A DNA stretch of 64,000 nucleotides, from positions 745,779 to 809,778 of the forward strand of contig NZ_KZ984051.1 of NCBI RefSeq assembly GCF_003569805.1, written 5' to 3'. Below the pieces are notes generated by a model that saw only the letters and a list, made by a program, of their open reading frames with translations, was not told the origin of the DNA and ran no database searches. Positions 1-9,566 of the stretch are shown here, piece after piece (position 1 is the stretch's first letter; every line of letters starts with the position of its first letter). The translations under genes were made by a program, and so were the position numbers. Origin of the DNA: Microbacterium halotolerans. GTDB taxonomy: Bacteria > Actinomycetota > Actinomycetes > Actinomycetales > Microbacteriaceae.

Positions 1-51
1 GAAGGCATCGAAGACTATCTGGTCACAAAGCTCGTCAGCGAAGCATGGTGA
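1..51 (+). CDS. C-terminal end of a probable aldehyde dehydrogenase (partial)
   Basis: An open frame entering from the left edge ends in TGA and encodes only the last 16 residues, EGIEDYLVTKLVSEAW. A GIEDYL-xTK tail is common at the end of NAD(P)-dependent aldehyde dehydrogenases of the succinate-semialdehyde / benzaldehyde type. The next genes convert hydroxycinnamoyl-CoA to a benzaldehyde (vanillin from feruloyl-CoA), so a vanillin dehydrogenase here would complete the route to vanillate. The family call rests on a very short tail plus context and is tentative. Confidence 0.4.
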   Translation, partial: EGIEDYLVTKLVSEAW

Positions 52-118
52 GATCCGACTTTCTGCCTTTCGACCTCCGAAAGATCAGCAGACGAACAAT
101 CGAGACGGAACGAGGACG

Positions 119-961
119 ATGACGATGACAGACAACTATGAGTGCATCGCGGTCGCGGTCGTTGACGGCGTGGCGACGGTCACACTCAACCGCCCGCAGA
201 AGCGGAACGCGATGAGCCCTCAGCTCAATCACGAGATGCGTGATGCTCTGGGAGAGATCCGCTACGACAATGACATCGGCGTCGTGGTCCTTACCGGCGC
301 CGGGGACGCGTTCACCGCCGGAATGGACCTCAAGGAGTACTTCCGAGACACGGAGGGCGACCCGGTCGCGTTCGAGCGCGTGCGTGATATCGCGTGGGAG
401 TGGCAGTACAACATCCTGCGCAAAATGCCTCAGGTGACGATCGCGAAGGTCAACGGGTGGTGCTTTGGTGGAGGGTTCACTCCGCTGACCTCCTGCGATC
501 TGGCAATCAGCGCCGACGAGGCAACGTTCGGACTCTCGGAGGTCAACTGGGGCATCATCCCGGCAGGACTCGTCACGCGCGACGTCGCACTCGCCATGGG
601 CTATCGCAACTCGCTCTACTACATTCTCACCGGCGAACCGTTCGATGGAAAACGCGCCGTTGAGACCGGTCTCGTCAATGAATCCGTGCCCCATGACGAA
701 CTCGATGCTCGCGTTGACGCGCTCGCCGCGCACCTCAAAGGGCTGAATCCCGCAGTGCTTCGCACCGCGAAGGAGACATATCGGCACTCTCTTGACATGG
801 ATTACGCCCAGGCCTGGGACTACACTGCGGCAAAGGCGCTTCAGCTCCGCTCCCGTGACAAGGAGGGTGGCCGCCGCCAGGGAATGACGCAGTTCCTCGA
901 TGAGAAGACCTTCAAGCCGGGCCTCGGGGCCTACGCGCGTGGGACGGAAGCCGATGCGTAA
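119..961 (+). CDS. ech: p-hydroxycinnamoyl-CoA hydratase-lyase (feruloyl-CoA hydratase/lyase)
   Basis: Crotonase-family enzyme of 280 aa, the usual length. It hydrates feruloyl-, caffeoyl- or coumaroyl-CoA and cleaves the product to the benzaldehyde plus acetyl-CoA. Visible family marks are LNRPQKRNAMSP near residue 25, GMDLKEYFRDTEGD, NGWCFGGGFTPL around residue 115 (oxyanion-hole region), ATFGLSEVNWGIIP with the catalytic-type Glu, and MTQFLDEKTFKPGL near the C-terminus. This combination matches hydroxycinnamoyl-CoA hydratase-lyases rather than beta-oxidation hydratases. It overlaps the following acyl-CoA synthetase by 8 bp, as expected for one operon. Two ATG codons lie in frame six bases apart at the start; the first is used here. 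Recognition is strong; the preferred substrate is not determined by sequence. Confidence 0.92.
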   Translation: MTMTDNYECIAVAVVDGVATVTLNRPQKRNAMSPQLNHEMRDALGEIRYDNDIGVVVLTGAGDAFTAGMDLKEYFRDTEGDPVAFERVRDIAWEWQYNILRKMPQVTIAKVNGWCFGGGFTPLTSCDLAISADEATFGLSEVNWGIIPAGLVTRDVALAMGYRNSLYYILTGEPFDGKRAVETGLVNESVPHDELDARVDALAAHLKGLNPAVLRTAKETYRHSLDMDYAQAWDYTAAKALQLRSRDKEGGRRQGMTQFLDEKTFKPGLGAYARGTEADA

Positions 962-3053
962 CCTCGCACCGCTCCTGCGCCCGCGTAGCGTCGCGGTCAT
1001 CGGCGCATCGAGCACACCGACGTCGCTGTCTGGACGCCCAGTCAAGAACCTGCTCGACAGCGGTGCGGACGTGGAGATCTATCCCGTCAACCCGCGTCGA
1101 TCCGAGATCGCGGGGCTACCCTGCTACCCCGACATCGAGTCCGTGCCGAGTGCCCCTGACGTCGCGCTCGTGCTGACTCCGGCCACGGCCGTCGCCGATA
1201 CCCTCGCCGCCGCGGGGAAACGAGGAACGAAAGCCGCGATCGTCATCACGGCCGGGTTCGCCGAGCTGGGCGAGGTAGGCGAGACCCAGCAGCGCGACTT
1301 GGCCCGGATCGCGCGCGAGCACGACATGCTGCTTCTGGGGCCGAACACGATTGGCACCCATGACTACCGCCGGGGTCTGCCTCTCAGCTTTGTCTGGTTC
1401 GGGCGTCGCCCTCCCACCGACGCGGGCAGCATTGCAGTTGTCACGCAGAGCGGGTCTGGAATGGCGGCGCTGTGCGATCGTCTGAACGACGAAGGCCTTC
1501 CTCTCGGCTACGGCGTGGCCACAGGGAACGAGGCCGATGTCTCCGTCGCTGATCTGCTCGATAACTTCGCCGATGACGACGACGTCCGGGTCGTGGCCAC
1601 CGTCTTCGAGGGCATCAAGGACGGCCCCGCCTTCCTGCGCGCGGTTGGACGGTTGCGTGACGCGGGCAAGCCCGTCGTAGCACTGAAGCTCGGGCGCACA
1701 CCCTCGGGTACCGCGATGACCGCATCCCATACGGGATCGCTCGCGGGAGAGTACGCAACGGTCAGTTCGGTTCTTCGACAGCACGGTGTCATAGAGATCG
1801 ACGACTTGGACGAGTTCGGATCCACGCTCGCAGCGGCTCTCGGAGGCAAATTCCCAGAGGGGACGCGGATCGCGGCGATCTCGAGTTCAGGCGCAGCTAC
1901 TGTCATCTGTGCCGATCGCGCTGACGAGCTTGACATGGAACTGCCGGACTTCTCGGCCGAAGCACAGAAGCGGATAGCGCCGTACCTGCCATCGTTCTCG
2001 CCCGAGGCGAGCAATCCGCTTGATCTGACGGCTCAGGCGATGGAGCATCGGAACGCGTTGAGCGACGTTCTCGAGATCGCGCTTGCCGAGCCGGACATCG
2101 ACGCCGTGATCGTCGGCACGCCCAGCAGTACCGGTCCGAAGGGACTCGAGACGGCCGACAGGTTCGCCGACATCGCTCGCCATAATCAGAAGCCATTCTT
2201 CCCGTTTCTCCTCACCGGGGAAGAAGCCGCGGCGGCGCGCGCACGACAGCGCGCTCATGGGTTCGTCTCTTTCACCTCGCCAGGGAAGGCCGTCCAGGTC
2301 GTGGAGCGCTTGAGCCGATTCGCTCGTGCCCGCCGTCGCTTCGCGTCCCTCGCGACAGCCGTTGACCCCCCGATTCGCGAGCAAGGACTCGAGCCGATGT
2401 CCGAGTTTGATGCCTTGCAGTGGCTCAGCACCCACGAGGTCCCGGTTGTGGCCCAGGAGTTGGCACGATCGCCCGAGGAGGCGAGCGCCGCGGCCGAGCG
2501 AATCGGGTATCCCGTGGTGCTCAAGATCAACTCCCCCCAGATCGCCCACAAGACCGAGGTAGGCGGTGTAATTCTCAGCCTTGACACGGCCGAGGCCGTC
2601 TCGGCCGCATACGACAGCATCGTCGCGTCGACAGCAGCCGCGCGCCCTGATGCAACTGTCGATGGGGTCGTCGTTGCCCCCATGATCGATGTCGCGTTCG
2701 AGCTGATCGCGGGCGTGCACCACGATGCGACCTTCGGTCCTGTGCTGGCCTTTGGCCTCGGCGGGATCTGGGCGGAGGCGCTCGGGGACGTCGCGCTGCG
2801 CGCGGCGCCCATCACCGCGGCCGACGCTCGGGAGATGGTCGGGGAGCTACGCGGTGCCGCACTTCTGCAGGGCTCTCGCGGCTACCCTGCGGCGGACCCC
2901 GACGGCATCACCACACTTCTGATCGCACTGTCGCAGATCGCGCTCACGCATGGTGCGGAGCTAGACAGCATCGATCTTAATCCGGTCGCGGTCACTCGCG
3001 ATGGCAGGATCCTCGCGCTTGATGCCGCAGTTTTCACCCGCGACCTGCGATGA
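954..3053 (+). CDS. ADP-forming acyl-CoA synthetase, probable feruloyl-CoA synthetase
   Basis: A 699-aa fused acetate-CoA ligase (ADP-forming) type protein. The N-terminal CoA-binding Rossmann domain shows RSVAVIGASSTPTSLSGRPV (residues 11-30). Succinyl-CoA-synthetase-like domains follow, with the phosphohistidine candidate His259 in TASHTGSLAGEY. The C-terminal ATP-grasp part (about residues 480-699) contains YPVVLKINSPQIAHKTEVGG. It would activate ferulate or other hydroxycinnamates with ATP and CoA for the adjacent hydratase-lyase. The ATG at 954 is preferred over an upstream in-frame ATG because it aligns with the family N-terminus and follows GGACGGAAG. Many bacteria use an AMP-forming Fcs for this step, so this is the less familiar ADP-forming type. 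The substrate is inferred from the operon. Confidence 0.82.
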   Translation: MRNLAPLLRPRSVAVIGASSTPTSLSGRPVKNLLDSGADVEIYPVNPRRSEIAGLPCYPDIESVPSAPDVALVLTPATAVADTLAAAGKRGTKAAIVITAGFAELGEVGETQQRDLARIAREHDMLLLGPNTIGTHDYRRGLPLSFVWFGRRPPTDAGSIAVVTQSGSGMAALCDRLNDEGLPLGYGVATGNEADVSVADLLDNFADDDDVRVVATVFEGIKDGPAFLRAVGRLRDAGKPVVALKLGRTPSGTAMTASHTGSLAGEYATVSSVLRQHGVIEIDDLDEFGSTLAAALGGKFPEGTRIAAISSSGAATVICADRADELDMELPDFSAEAQKRIAPYLPSFSPEASNPLDLTAQAMEHRNALSDVLEIALAEPDIDAVIVGTPSSTGPKGLETADRFADIARHNQKPFFPFLLTGEEAAAARARQRAHGFVSFTSPGKAVQVVERLSRFARARRRFASLATAVDPPIREQGLEPMSEFDALQWLSTHEVPVVAQELARSPEEASAAAERIGYPVVLKINSPQIAHKTEVGGVILSLDTAEAVSAAYDSIVASTAAARPDATVDGVVVAPMIDVAFELIAGVHHDATFGPVLAFGLGGIWAEALGDVALRAAPITAADAREMVGELRGAALLQGSRGYPAADPDGITTLLIALSQIALTHGAELDSIDLNPVAVTRDGRILALDAAVFTRDLR

Positions 3054-3092
3054 AGCAGGTCGCCTCGCACGAGAGAAGAGGAACGAGACACC

Positions 3093-4211
3093 ATGAGAAA
3101 TGCACTCCCCCGGCTCGCCCTGATTGCGTCGACGGCGCTCCTGCTCACTGCCTGCGGCGGGACAAGCACTACCCCAACTGACCCTTCAGACCAGGGCTCG
3201 GGCGCCGATGGCAGTGTGGAGGTACTCGGCGGTGAAGAAGCGGCGAAGCAACTCGACGAGCTGTACGCGTCTGCACAAGGAGCAGGGCAGACGGACGTCA
3301 CAGTCTACGGCCCTGGGGAGAGCGACAAGGAGGCTATGTATGAGGTCTTCTCTGAGCGCTTTCCCGGTATCACCGTCAACCCTGTCTACATCCTCGGTCC
3401 CGACCTTACTGCCAAGCTCGAAGCGGAGTTCGCCAGTGGGCAGCACGTTGGCGACTTGATCCAGAACGGAGACGCGGGAATCGCGGGCAACCTGATTGCT
3501 GACCAGCTCGAACCGTTTGAGCCGGTGCTGGCGCGCCAGTTGGATCCCGTCGCGTACTCCGAGCCGAGCGGTACTGCGTGGGCAGCCACCGCCGCCACGT
3601 TCGGATTTGCCTACAACACCAATCTGCTGAGCGAGGATGAAGCACCGAAGAGATGGGAAGATCTCCTCGACCCGTCGATGGAAGGGCAGATGGTCTCGGA
3701 CGACGTCACACGCAACGGCGCGGGCCTTGGGACCCTCTCGCACTTGCTCTGGGATGGCAGGTACGAGCCCGGATGGCTTGATGACTATTCGACCCAAGGG
3801 GTCACTTTCCAGGCTTCGACGCCCGCGGCCGGGTCGGCCGTCGCAACCGGAGAGTTCGCCGTGCAGCCGGCGTATCCGATGGCCTTCTACCTGCGTGATC
3901 GCGACAACGGTGCGCCGATGGCCTGGAACCTCCCCGAGGAAGGCGTGCACCTTTCTCCGCACTACGTCGCGCAGCTCAAGAACGCCCCCAACGCCGAGGC
4001 TGCCAAGCTCCTAATGGCGTGGCTGTTCACGCCGGAAGCCCAGCAGGCCGCCGCCGAGCTCGGATACTACCCACTGCTGCCCGGCGAGTCCGGTCCGGAA
4101 GGCCTGCCCGCCGCGAACGAGCTCGATCTGCTGAAGCCGATTAGCTTGACGGAGGTCCTGAGTGTGCACTCCGACAATCTCGAGGAAGTCAATACTGCTT
4201 TCGAAGAATGA
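3093..4211 (+). CDS. ABC-transporter substrate-binding lipoprotein (iron/polyamine-type fold)
   Basis: A 372-aa extracellular solute-binding protein. The first 21 residues form a lipoprotein signal ending in LLTAC, so Cys21 would be lipidated. The mature part starts with a low-complexity linker and then the fold seen in family-1 / Fe(3+)-type binding proteins (TVYGPGESDKEAMYEVFSER, GFAYNTNLL, AAKLLMAWLFTPEAQQAA). It lies 39 bp behind the acyl-CoA synthetase with AGAGGAACGAG upstream, so it probably belongs to the ferulate operon and may bind an aromatic acid. No permease or ATPase follows; the next kilobase is gene debris, so the transporter may have lost its membrane parts or use partners elsewhere. 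Confidence 0.85.
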   Translation: MRNALPRLALIASTALLLTACGGTSTTPTDPSDQGSGADGSVEVLGGEEAAKQLDELYASAQGAGQTDVTVYGPGESDKEAMYEVFSERFPGITVNPVYILGPDLTAKLEAEFASGQHVGDLIQNGDAGIAGNLIADQLEPFEPVLARQLDPVAYSEPSGTAWAATAATFGFAYNTNLLSEDEAPKRWEDLLDPSMEGQMVSDDVTRNGAGLGTLSHLLWDGRYEPGWLDDYSTQGVTFQASTPAAGSAVATGEFAVQPAYPMAFYLRDRDNGAPMAWNLPEEGVHLSPHYVAQLKNAPNAEAAKLLMAWLFTPEAQQAAAELGYYPLLPGESGPEGLPAANELDLLKPISLTEVLSVHSDNLEEVNTAFEE

Positions 4212-4305
4212 CGCAAGCCGTTCGGTGGCCCGAGTTGCTCACGAGCGGACTCGCCGGTTCCGTTTGGCGCCGCTCGGCGAATCTGTGCTGTTCCCCGAAG
4301 TCGAT

Positions 4306-4458
4306 CGGGGCTATGTCGGCGAAGCGTAAGTAGTGCGCCTGGAACGCGACCTCGATGTCGGCGGACGGGCCGTTGCGATGCTTGACGACGATGAGGTCGC
4401 TCGCCTGAGGACGCTTGTCCGTTCGCTTCTCGTGGCCGCGGTTCAGTTGCGATAGTGC
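4306..4458 (-). pseudogene. dnaB: Remnant of replicative DNA helicase dnaB (C-terminal piece with internal deletion)
   Basis: The minus strand reads ALSQLNRGHEKRTDKRPQ-ASDL and then directly LIVVKHRNGPSADIEVAF-QAHYLRFADI. In DnaB the first part (RecA-fold ALSQLNRG loop) and the second (xDLIVAKHRNGPT, C-terminal strand) are separated by roughly 35 residues that include the GSIEQDAD segment. Here the two blocks are joined at the repeated SDL/ADL codons, so the intervening stretch is deleted. Nothing upstream in frame resembles DnaB, and ATPase motifs are absent. This is a non-functional relic, probably from an old duplication or rearrangement, not the cell's helicase gene. Confidence 0.75.
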
Positions 4459-4769
4459 GCCCCGATTCATCGACAGCGTGTGACTACCAGCCGCAGAAGC
4501 GACGACTCCCACTCTCGAAAGAGGGGGATTCTTTCCACGATGACCCGCGAGATCCGTCAACAACGTCGCGACTCGGGGCAAACGGCGAAGACTGTGGTTC
4601 ACCCACGTCACTACCCGGCCCCATACTCCGGCTGGGTGGTGAGCGTGCGCTGACTTGGTGAACATGCGTCCACCGACGATGGATGCCTCGCCCTCGAACA
4701 ACTGCGTCGATATCGTCGCGGCCTCCGTGGACCGGGTCGGGCGCGATGGGTTCGATTTATCCCTGAGAC

Positions 4770-5388
4770 GTTCCCGCGAGCTTCGGAAGCGACCATCCGG
4801 CGATCATCGAGGCGCTGGCGAGGGACAGGGAGAACGGCATCGACTTGCCGCGGGTGATCGTCTGCCCGCACGAGTACAGCGCACTCAGCGCGGCGCACGC
4901 TTGCGCGGCCGCGACGGGAGAGGCACAGGCGGTGTTCGTGCACACCGACGTCGGCACAGCGAATCTCGGGGAGCCGTGCACAACGCCGCGCGCTCGAGGG
5001 CGCCCGTCGTCGAGATCAACGCGGCGACGGCACGTTCTTCTTCAGCGTGCCGTCGTCCACGTACTGGATCGCCGCACAGCACGCCGTTCCCGTGCTCACG
5101 GTCGTGCTCGACAACGGCGGCTGGAATGCGACCAAGCGCAACGTGCTGCGGCAGTACGAAGCCGGAGCCGCTGCCAGGGGCGATGCCTACTGGTCCTCCC
5201 TGCAGCAGAGCGCCGACTTCGGCGGTATCGCAGCGGCAGCGGGCGATGCGACGAGCGCCGAGGTGACGGCCATGGAGGAACTGGAGCCCGCACTGCGCGA
5301 GGCGATCTCCGTCGTCGAATCGGGCAGATCAGCCGTGGTGACAGTGCGCCTGGACACGATCTCCCATCAGCGGCCCGAGCGGCTGTGA
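4770..5388 (+). pseudogene. Decayed thiamine-diphosphate-dependent enzyme (acetolactate-synthase-like)
   Basis: Three reading-frame pieces of one family are visible. Piece 1 (to about 4970) reads FGSDHPAIIEALARD...VIVCPHEYSALSAAHACA...HTDVGTANLG, an N-terminal Pyr domain with the Glu-containing PHE motif. A single G appears missing in the G run at about 4970, and the next frame continues GAVHNAARSRAPVVEIN. At about 5030 the sequence jumps to GDGTFFFSVPSSTYWIAAQH...LTVVLDNGGWNATKR, the C-terminal ThDP/Mg domain, which stays open to 5388. The central ~300 residues are gone, and a stop (4764) precedes piece 1. It cannot encode an active enzyme. Confidence 0.8.
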
Positions 5389-5401
5389 GCCGACCGGCGG
5401 A

Positions 5402-5989
5402 CTACTGCGCGTAGCCGAGGTCGTCGAGCAGGGCCAGGCCGCTGGAGGCCCATTCGATCTCGGCGCGGGCTCGGGCGACGAGGTTCTCGTAGCCGAGGCG
5501 TTTGAAGGCGACGACGCGGGCGTGGTCCTCCAGAGGGGTGACCTCGAGGCGGTCTCGCAGCATCGGCGTCGCCCGTGCCTGGACGCGCTCGAGCTCCGCC
5601 TCCCACTGGGCGAGCTCGCCCCTCCAGTGCTCGATGTGGTCGCGGAAGAACGCCCTGGCCGCGCTTTGATCCGCGGCCTCCAGGTACGACGCCTTCAGCG
5701 TCGCGGGCTCGCGCACGCGGGAGTAGGACAGGGGCCCGTTCATCCAGGTGAGATAGTCGCGCTCCCCCGTCGGCGTGACGTGGTACATCCGGCGCCTGCC
5801 GCGCTCGCCGCGGGTCTGCTCCTCGGCCTCGACGAGACCCGCCGCCTCCATCTTGCGCAGCTCGGGGTAGATCTGGCTGTCAGGCGCGTGCCACAGGTGT
5901 CCGACCGAGGTGTCGAACATCTTCTGCAGGTCGTACCCCGACTGCGGCCCGACGCGGAGCAGCGCGAGAAGAGCGTATCGAAGGCTCAT
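5402..5989 (-). CDS. PadR-family transcriptional regulator
   Basis: A 195-aa protein beginning MSLRYALLALLRVGPQSGYDL, the classic PadR winged-helix start, followed by YPELRKMEAAGLVEAEEQ and the wing RRMYHVTPTGERDYL. A C-terminal Vir-like helical dimerisation half (about residues 95-195, coiled-coil WRGELAQWEAELERVQ) makes it a PadR-s1 type. PadR proteins often control phenolic-acid stress or catabolic genes, which fits the ferulate genes on one side and the O-demethylase operon on the other. Longer in-frame N-terminal extensions exist, but this Met aligns with the family. AAAGGA lies about 15 bases upstream. The regulated promoter is not identified. Confidence 0.88.
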   Translation of the reverse strand: MSLRYALLALLRVGPQSGYDLQKMFDTSVGHLWHAPDSQIYPELRKMEAAGLVEAEEQTRGERGRRRMYHVTPTGERDYLTWMNGPLSYSRVREPATLKASYLEAADQSAARAFFRDHIEHWRGELAQWEAELERVQARATPMLRDRLEVTPLEDHARVVAFKRLGYENLVARARAEIEWASSGLALLDDLGYAQ

Positions 5990-6046
5990 GGGTGGGAGAG
6001 GGTCCTTTCTGCTGCCGGTCGCTTCGCTGCGGCACCGACCGATGTG

Positions 6047-6086
6047 CGAGGGGGCCCGAGCGACTTGCGTCACCCGGACCCCCTCG
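6047..6086 (-). terminator. Probable terminator of the metF-purU-ligM operon
   Basis: An inverted repeat with CGAGGGGG / CCCCCTCG ends plus three further pairs after a one-base mismatch, in the gap between ligM (which ends at 6135) and padR on the same strand. No long T run follows. Termination is inferred from position and structure. Confidence 0.45.
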
Positions 6087-6134
6087 AGCTTATTGACTCG
6101 GACGTCCGTTTCCGATCATCCGGAGCTCACCGCG

Positions 6135-7583
<1,449 letters not shown>

Positions 7584-8465
7584 TCAGGAGTTGAAGACGA
7601 TGGTGTGGTTGCCGTGTCGGATGACGCGGTCTTCTGCGTGCCATTGCACTGCGCGGGAGAGCACGGCGCGTTCGACGTAGGCGCCGCGCTTCTGCATGTC
7701 GAGGGCGGTCATGGCGTGGTCGACGCGTGCGACGTCCTGCTCGATGATGGGACCCTCGTCGAGTTCTTCCGTGACGTAGTGCGCGGTCGCGCCGATCAGC
7801 TTCACGCCGCGTTCCTTGGCCTTGCGGTAGGGGCCGGCGCCGATGAAGGCGGGCAGGAACGAATGGTGGATGTTGATCACCGGCACGCCGACCTTCTCGA
7901 GGAACGAGTCGGAGATGACCTGCATGTAGCGGGCGAGGACGACGAAGTCGACGTTCCCGTCGAGCAGCCGCAGGATCTCGGCCTCGGACTGCGACTTGTC
8001 CGCGCCCTGCTGCGAGGGCACGTGGAAGAACGGGATGCCGAAGGTGCGCACGTCATCGGCGACGTCGGTGTGGTTGGAGATCACCATCGGGATCGACACG
8101 GGCAGCTCGCCGCGGCGGTGGCGCCACAGCAGCTCGAGCAGGCAGTGGTCGCTCTTGGAGGCGAGGATCGCCATCCGCTTCCGGATGGACATGTCCTGCA
8201 GCTTCCACGTCATGCCCAACGGTTCCAGAGTCGCGGCCAGGTCGGCTGCGATGTCGGGCTGGGCGGCGACGAAGTCGGCGCGGTGGAACACCACGCGCTG
8301 GAAGAAGTGCCCGTCCTGAGGGTCGGTCGAGTGCTGATCCAGCGAGATGATGTTGCCCTTGTTGCGGTTGATCAGGGCGGAGACCGTCTCGACGATGCCC
8401 GGATGATCCGGACCGTCCACGACGAGGCAGGCGTGGTCGATGAGCTGGGGAATGTTGTCGGTCAT
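7584..8465 (-). CDS. purU: Formyltetrahydrofolate deformylase
   Basis: A 293-aa protein with an N-terminal ACT domain (ACLVVDGPDHPGIVETVSALI) and a C-terminal formyltransferase-like hydrolase domain. Diagnostic PurU sequences are FFHVPSQQGADKSQSEAEIL, VLARYMQVIS, INIHHSFLPAFIGAGPY (HxSFLP motif) and LIGATAHYVTEELDEGPII. It hydrolyses 10-formyl-THF to formate and THF. In this operon it would regenerate the THF acceptor for LigM after MetF and FolD-type steps. The ATG at 8465 is chosen over an upstream start because AAGGA precedes it and the ACT domain begins there. The start lies 11 bp after metF. Confidence 0.92.
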   Translation of the reverse strand: MTDNIPQLIDHACLVVDGPDHPGIVETVSALINRNKGNIISLDQHSTDPQDGHFFQRVVFHRADFVAAQPDIAADLAATLEPLGMTWKLQDMSIRKRMAILASKSDHCLLELLWRHRRGELPVSIPMVISNHTDVADDVRTFGIPFFHVPSQQGADKSQSEAEILRLLDGNVDFVVLARYMQVISDSFLEKVGVPVINIHHSFLPAFIGAGPYRKAKERGVKLIGATAHYVTEELDEGPIIEQDVARVDHAMTALDMQKRGAYVERAVLSRAVQWHAEDRVIRHGNHTIVFNS

Positions 8466-8475
8466 AACGCCATCC

Positions 8476-9324
8476 TTACGCAACCTTGGCGGCGAACTTC
8501 TCGGCCCACTCGGCCGTGGCCTTGAGGCCGCCGAAGGTGTAGAAGTGCAGCTTCACGTCGCCCGCGGCCGGGTTCGCCGCGTTCCGATCGGCCAGATCCG
8601 TGATGAAGCGGTCGGGACCGGCCGTTCCCATCAGGTTCGTCAGCGAGAACCCGTACTTCTTCACGATCATCGCGTTCGCTCCGATCCCGAAACGACGCGC
8701 GAAGTTCAGCAGCCGTTTGATGCCCGCGGGCCCCGGCGTGCCGATGCGGATCGTGGCATCGATGCCCAGTCCGCGCACCCGGTCGATCCAGTTCTCGACC
8801 GGCTCCGTGTCGAAGCCGAACTGCGTCAGGATGACCGCACCCAGTCCCTGCTCCTTGAGCGAGGACGCCTTCTTCTCCAGATGCTCCCAGAGCAGCTCGT
8901 CCGAGATGTCTGGGTGTCCCTCCGGGTAGCCGGAGATCGACACCTCCTTCACGCCGTACTCCGGAAGCACACCGCTGCGGATCAGGTCGTAGGCACTGTC
9001 GTAGGGGCCCTCGGGAGTGGCGGGGTCGCCGCCCACGGCGAACACGTGCTCGCTGGCTCCGACCTCCTGCAGGGCGGAGAGGAACTCGCGCAGCTGAGCT
9101 TCAGAACCGATCCGGCGCGCCGAGATGTGCGGGACCGGCACGAATCCGGCCTCCTTCACGGCCTTCGCGGCCGCCACACGCATCTCCAGGTCTTCGTTCC
9201 CCAGGAACGTCACATTGATGCGCGTTCCCTGCGGAATGGCGTGCTGTGCCTCGAGCAGACCAGGCACGTCCTTGCCGGTCATCTCGAGCGAGAAGTCGTC
9301 GATGAGCTTCGCCTGAGCAGTCAC
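8476..9324 (-). CDS. metF: Methylenetetrahydrofolate reductase
   Basis: A 282-aa TIM-barrel flavoprotein of MetF family length. Motifs are SLEMTGKDVPGLLEAQ (catalytic-type Glu near residue 11), VPHISARRIGS, FAVGGDPATPEGPYDSAYDLI, VSISGYPEGHPD, AVILTQFGFDTEPVENWI and IRIGTPGPAGIKRLLNFARR. In an O-demethylation setting it works in the oxidative direction, turning 5-methyl-THF made by LigM into 5,10-methylene-THF; a housekeeping role in methionine synthesis is the alternative. The GTG start at 9324 is preferred because AAGGAAACCCT stands directly before it and the family N-terminus aligns there. First gene of the minus-strand operon, divergent from an ABC importer. Confidence 0.9.
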   Translation of the reverse strand: MTAQAKLIDDFSLEMTGKDVPGLLEAQHAIPQGTRINVTFLGNEDLEMRVAAAKAVKEAGFVPVPHISARRIGSEAQLREFLSALQEVGASEHVFAVGGDPATPEGPYDSAYDLIRSGVLPEYGVKEVSISGYPEGHPDISDELLWEHLEKKASSLKEQGLGAVILTQFGFDTEPVENWIDRVRGLGIDATIRIGTPGPAGIKRLLNFARRFGIGANAMIVKKYGFSLTNLMGTAGPDRFITDLADRNAANPAAGDVKLHFYTFGGLKATAEWAEKFAAKVA

Positions 9325-9475
9325 AGGGTTTCCTTCCGGGTAACGACGCCACCGCGGCGTGGCCGTCAATGAGGACGATACCTATGACCATAGGGATTGT
9401 CCAGAGGGAGTCCGAGGAAAGTTCCGTGAGTTGGAAGCGGGCGGGATCTCATCAAAGTTTCACATTTTCATCACG

Positions 9476-9506
9476 CACGGATGAAAGTCTTTGACTTTGG
9501 TCCGTG
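9476..9506. promoter_or_regulatory. Inverted repeat operator candidate in the metF / ABC-importer divergent promoter
   Basis: A 31-bp near-perfect dyad, CACGGATGAAAGTC / GACTTTGGTCCGTG around a TTT centre, with 12 of 14 arm positions matching. A -35-like TTGACT (9491-9496) lies inside the right arm, and a weak -10-like sequence follows near 9514 toward the binding-protein gene. A repressor bound here would block that promoter. Candidates by neighbourhood are the PaaX-like protein at the end of the importer operon and the PadR protein. Confidence 0.55.
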
Positions 9507-9566
9507 CTGACATGCATGATGAATCTCACACAACAGCGTGTACCCGAGCCAATGGAGGCCCGCATC

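Noticed and set aside
1802..1810. Isolated GGATCC sites inside genes
   Set aside because: Single palindromic hexamers without a 21-bp partner are expected by chance in GC-rich DNA.
9381..9394. Small dyad CCTAT-GACC-ATAGG upstream of metF
   Set aside because: Only five paired bases each side; too weak to call an operator next to the stronger 31-bp dyad.
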